Assembly (NCBI GenBank): GCA_022316685.1
Contig: JAKJHU010000034.1
Location: forward strand, 248,001 to 312,000
Direction: 5' to 3'
From: Progne subis subis
Taxonomy: Eukaryota > Chordata > Aves > Passeriformes > Hirundinidae
DNA length: 64,000 nucleotides
The translations under genes and the position numbers were made by a program. This document shows positions 60,803 to 64,000 of this stretch, piece after piece; position 1 is the first letter of the stretch, and the number at the start of each line of letters is the position of its first letter. The notes below the pieces were generated by a model. It worked only from the letters and a program-made list of their open reading frames with translations. It was not told the origin of the DNA and searched no databases.

Positions 60803-63800
60803 TCAGGTATGTAAATCTCACTCCAGTACATGGACTGTAAGCACGTTTTGTCAATTTAAACTATATTTAACATCTATTCCCCCACCCATGGGTTGGTGTT
60901 CAAATGAAATTGACCAAGCTGAAAAAGAGCAAGGCATTTTGTCTCCTTATGGTTATCTGTAATGAGATATTCTCAATTACTATTCTCAGAAGTTTGTCTT
61001 TATGTACTTGTGATTCTTAACGTGTAAAATGTGTTATAAAGGATGACTTTTGCATAAATAATGCATAATTTAATAGACAAAAATAGTCACAGGTGGTTTT
61101 GAAGGGGGATTTTATGAATATTACAAGATAGATTTTCTTAAAGCAGATTTAGTAGCAGTAGTTTGGCAGGTTTATTTTTTTTTCATTTGTTTTTCTAGAG
61201 GTCTCTATCCTTCGGGGGGAAAAGTCTGTGCAAGACAAAGACTTATTTCAGGAGACGGTATCATTTCCAAATCAAACAGAAACAGTTTGCTCAGACACAA
61301 GGTTCAGACTAAAAATGTTTCATTTTCAAAAGCACTGACATTCTGTTGATAGGGATTTCAATAAACAAACAAGAGTAGCTTTTTGATAACACTCTTTCTG
61401 TACAATGGTATTTCACTGCAGAGGCAGAGCTCTTTACAGGCTCACTGTTGTGAATGAAAAAAAAAAAAAGATTAAAGGCTTCTAAGAAAACTTTCTTTTT
61501 TTTGTCAAGATAAAAGCTGGTGAGTTTTATTTACAGTTCTGTGTCCTTATTCAGGGCATGCATGCTAATCTAGACATATGATTATAAATGTTTAACTGAA
61601 ATACTTGCTGCTTTTCAGACCTCAACATATCTCCAATTTATGTGCGTCCTTGAAGACATTCTTCGTGTTACAGAACAGCATAAGAATAGTCTACTGAAAT
61701 CACTTCCTTTTCCTTAAAATAATATTTACAGAAAGTTCTATATCTGACACAGAAATACATCTAAGGTTTCATCTGTTAAAGAAAAGCCCTAAAATATTCA
61801 ATCTGCATACTACCTTACTCTTTGCTTTAATCCATAAATGCTTTCACAAACAGACTTCATCCACAAGAAGCATCAGTTTTAGATAGACCGTATTTAGATA
61901 AACATATTGAATTTGCACCAGAGCATTCCTGGAAGTTTGACGTACCTCCCTCTTCCACACCTTTTTTCATATATTCCTACCCTTTTGTTTTGTTTACTCA
62001 CAGGCAGGCTAAGACTCATACTGTCCTTTATAGCATGACAAAATTGGACCTATACCTTGCTGGTAATTCTCTGAGTGTAACAGATATACACAGTCACTCT
62101 TTCACCCAAGAACACAACAGTTAATATGTTGCAGAAGGAGTCTTCTGAAAAGACTTCTCAATTTTCTTTTCAAACAGTGCTTAGGAACTCTTTTACAATG
62201 TGTGGTTCCATAGATGCCAGCAGGATCAAGACTCCATGATTACAGCTAAATAGGGATAAGCTACTTCTGCGGAATAAGACTGTAAAAACTCCACAGTAAA
62301 CAGACGTAAAAACAGTTGGATGAGAGACAAGAAAAATAAATACATCACGTTAGCTTGTAGTCACTTGCATCTTGTTTCTGTTGCTACTACAGAACAATTC
62401 AGAAACATGCAAATACTCTGTATGTGTATGTGAGAGATTTGGTAATGAGAAAATTCTCTCTTAAATACATAGAAATTAAAAGGTTTTTGTAAAAGATTTA
62501 ATTGAAACATCTGTTTCAATAAATACTGGTTCTGTATTTTTAATTTCAATTTTCACCTGTCTCAGAAGCCAAAAAAATGCTTCTTGCCAATGCTTAGGGA
62601 AATGCTAACTACTGTATAACACTTAAGTGGCATGAGAAGTACTGTGAGCTACTAATGTGCATTAATCAAATTTTGTCAACCATGTGTAACATATGGTATT
62701 ATAATTATGTCAAATATGTTTACAAAAGACGTGAACAGGTGCTAACACTTGTTTTCCAAATGGCGGCAGTCCTTAACAAGATGTTCTCTGGTTACCAAAC
62801 TATATCCCGCGGACAAGGCAGGAAAAGGACTATAAACTAGGGCTAAAAATTTTTCCTAGTAACTTAAATTTCTTACCAGACTTTTATGAAATTTGCTGTT
62901 TTCTATCTAATTTGATATAGACCGTAGTCAAGATTCTACATTATGCATGAAATAAATAAACAACTTCTAAAAGTATTATTCTTTTCAATTCATAACATGA
63001 ATGTAGTATACATCTACCGCTAATCCTGTTATCACTAATTACTACTACTAACATTGTGGTGGATTCTAGAGGCCCTGCCAGATGTGACAGTCACAAAGCA
63101 GCTATAATATGCTCCTACACATAAAACCAATGTGTAGGAGACACATGTCTACAGAGTTCAAAATCTCAGGAAGATGTACAAAAATGAAACACAATGAAAA
63201 GTGAATATAATGAAGTGATGGAACATGATTTGAAGAGAAAGAGCAATTTGGAATAGCTAAGAACAGTGGGGACTTATTTTTATGATATAGCTCCTTTATC
63301 TTTAGTTAGTATAGTTGCCTAAAATATCTAATGAAACAAAATAGATATAACTTCCCAATAAGACAGGAAATATTACTGTACAAAAGCAATTATTACAAAA
63401 TAATATTTTGTTTCTCTTTGCACTTTATCTAGAACAGTAGGTATCAGATATGGCTCACTCACCAACACCTTTTAGTACTAAATAACAGAATGTGTGACTA
63501 TTCTTCTTAAGACAGAGTGTGCAACACTGTTTCAGGCTGCTGAATATTTTAATTGAAAACCATTTGGACACCATGCTTATAGGTACAATTACAAAGGCAA
63601 AGGAATGGCGGGGCTTCTCTGTCTTTAAAGGATTGCTTTAAATAAACTGTCATTGACTTCAAATCTTTTCCATTATTTCATTCTGCTGTCATTGCTTTGT
63701 TTATATCATTACCCCTTAGAAATTATATGTACTGTGTTAAAAGGTTCCAGGTCAGGTTAGAAAAAATAATCAAGTGTTTACTGTACTTAGCAGGAAGTTT

Positions 63801-64000
63801 AAATTCTTAATGTATACCCACATAGGTCAAACTCAGGATTTTGTACTATGTTGATTACTTCAAGTGGCATTTTTTCACTGCTTTAAAAAATACTTTAAAC
63901 CATATCTAAAAGAAATTGCTCACCTCAATGAAAACCTCCCTAGTGTTGCATTCAAACATGTCTTCTCCTCACTATTCACGTGAAGCTGCTTTAAGCCTTT
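60803..64000. other. AT-rich non-coding DNA, no gene seen
   Basis: 3.2 kb after the provirus with T and A runs (61174-61184, 61459-61471) and no recognised repeat, exon or RNA gene. The base composition returns to that of the flanks. Confidence 0.5.

Noticed and set aside
1..64000. Bacterial-type features, CRISPR arrays, tRNA or rRNA genes
   Set aside because: No regularly spaced repeats with unique spacers, no cloverleaf-like sequence and no rRNA landmarks were seen. The CR1 and LTR content marks the DNA as avian nuclear.

Overview
This window looks like a stretch of bird nuclear genome, most likely from a songbird or a close relative. It is AT-rich and full of short poly-A/T and microsatellite tracts. 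It carries several CR1-type LINE 3' ends and many avian-style LTR retrotransposons. I find no convincing host protein-coding exon, tRNA, rRNA or CRISPR array. The longest open frames all lie in endogenous retrovirus (ERV) sequence. The most economical reading is intergenic or intronic DNA colonised by transposable elements.

Layout. 1-13.4 kb: plain AT-rich DNA with one CR1 3' end (7.4-7.6 kb). 13.4-14.2 kb: a solo LTR on the minus strand with a 4-bp target-site duplication (TSD) and a duplicated 40-bp unit in its U3. 14.2-25.4 kb: plain DNA with one CR1 fragment near 20 kb. 25.4-44.6 kb: a dense cluster of eight LTR copies interleaved with CR1 copies. Two of these LTRs sit inside CR1 copies, one sits beside a piece of proviral interior with a primer-binding site, and three have exact or near-exact TSDs of 5 or 6 bp. 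44.6-56.6 kb: AT-rich DNA with simple repeats only. 56.6-60.8 kb: a two-LTR provirus on the minus strand whose interior codes only for a broken pol (reverse transcriptase, RNase H, integrase) with no gag or env. 60.8-64 kb: plain DNA.

The best-supported biology is the ERV record. TSD lengths separate at least three kinds of element: 4 bp at 13.4 kb; 5 bp at 26.8 kb and, imperfectly, at 25.5 and 56.6 kb; 6 bp at 31.5 and 41.9 kb and, imperfectly, at 38.5 kb. The two-LTR provirus and the solo LTR at 26.8 kb belong to one family. The provirus LTRs differ at only about a dozen positions by eye, so the insertion is young. Its pol is nevertheless broken by several frame changes and stop codons. Its 5' part jumps from a short leader with a small hydrophobic open frame straight into mid-RT, which suggests a deleted lineage that moved with proteins supplied in trans. 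Family names are inferred from motifs and structure, not from database searches.
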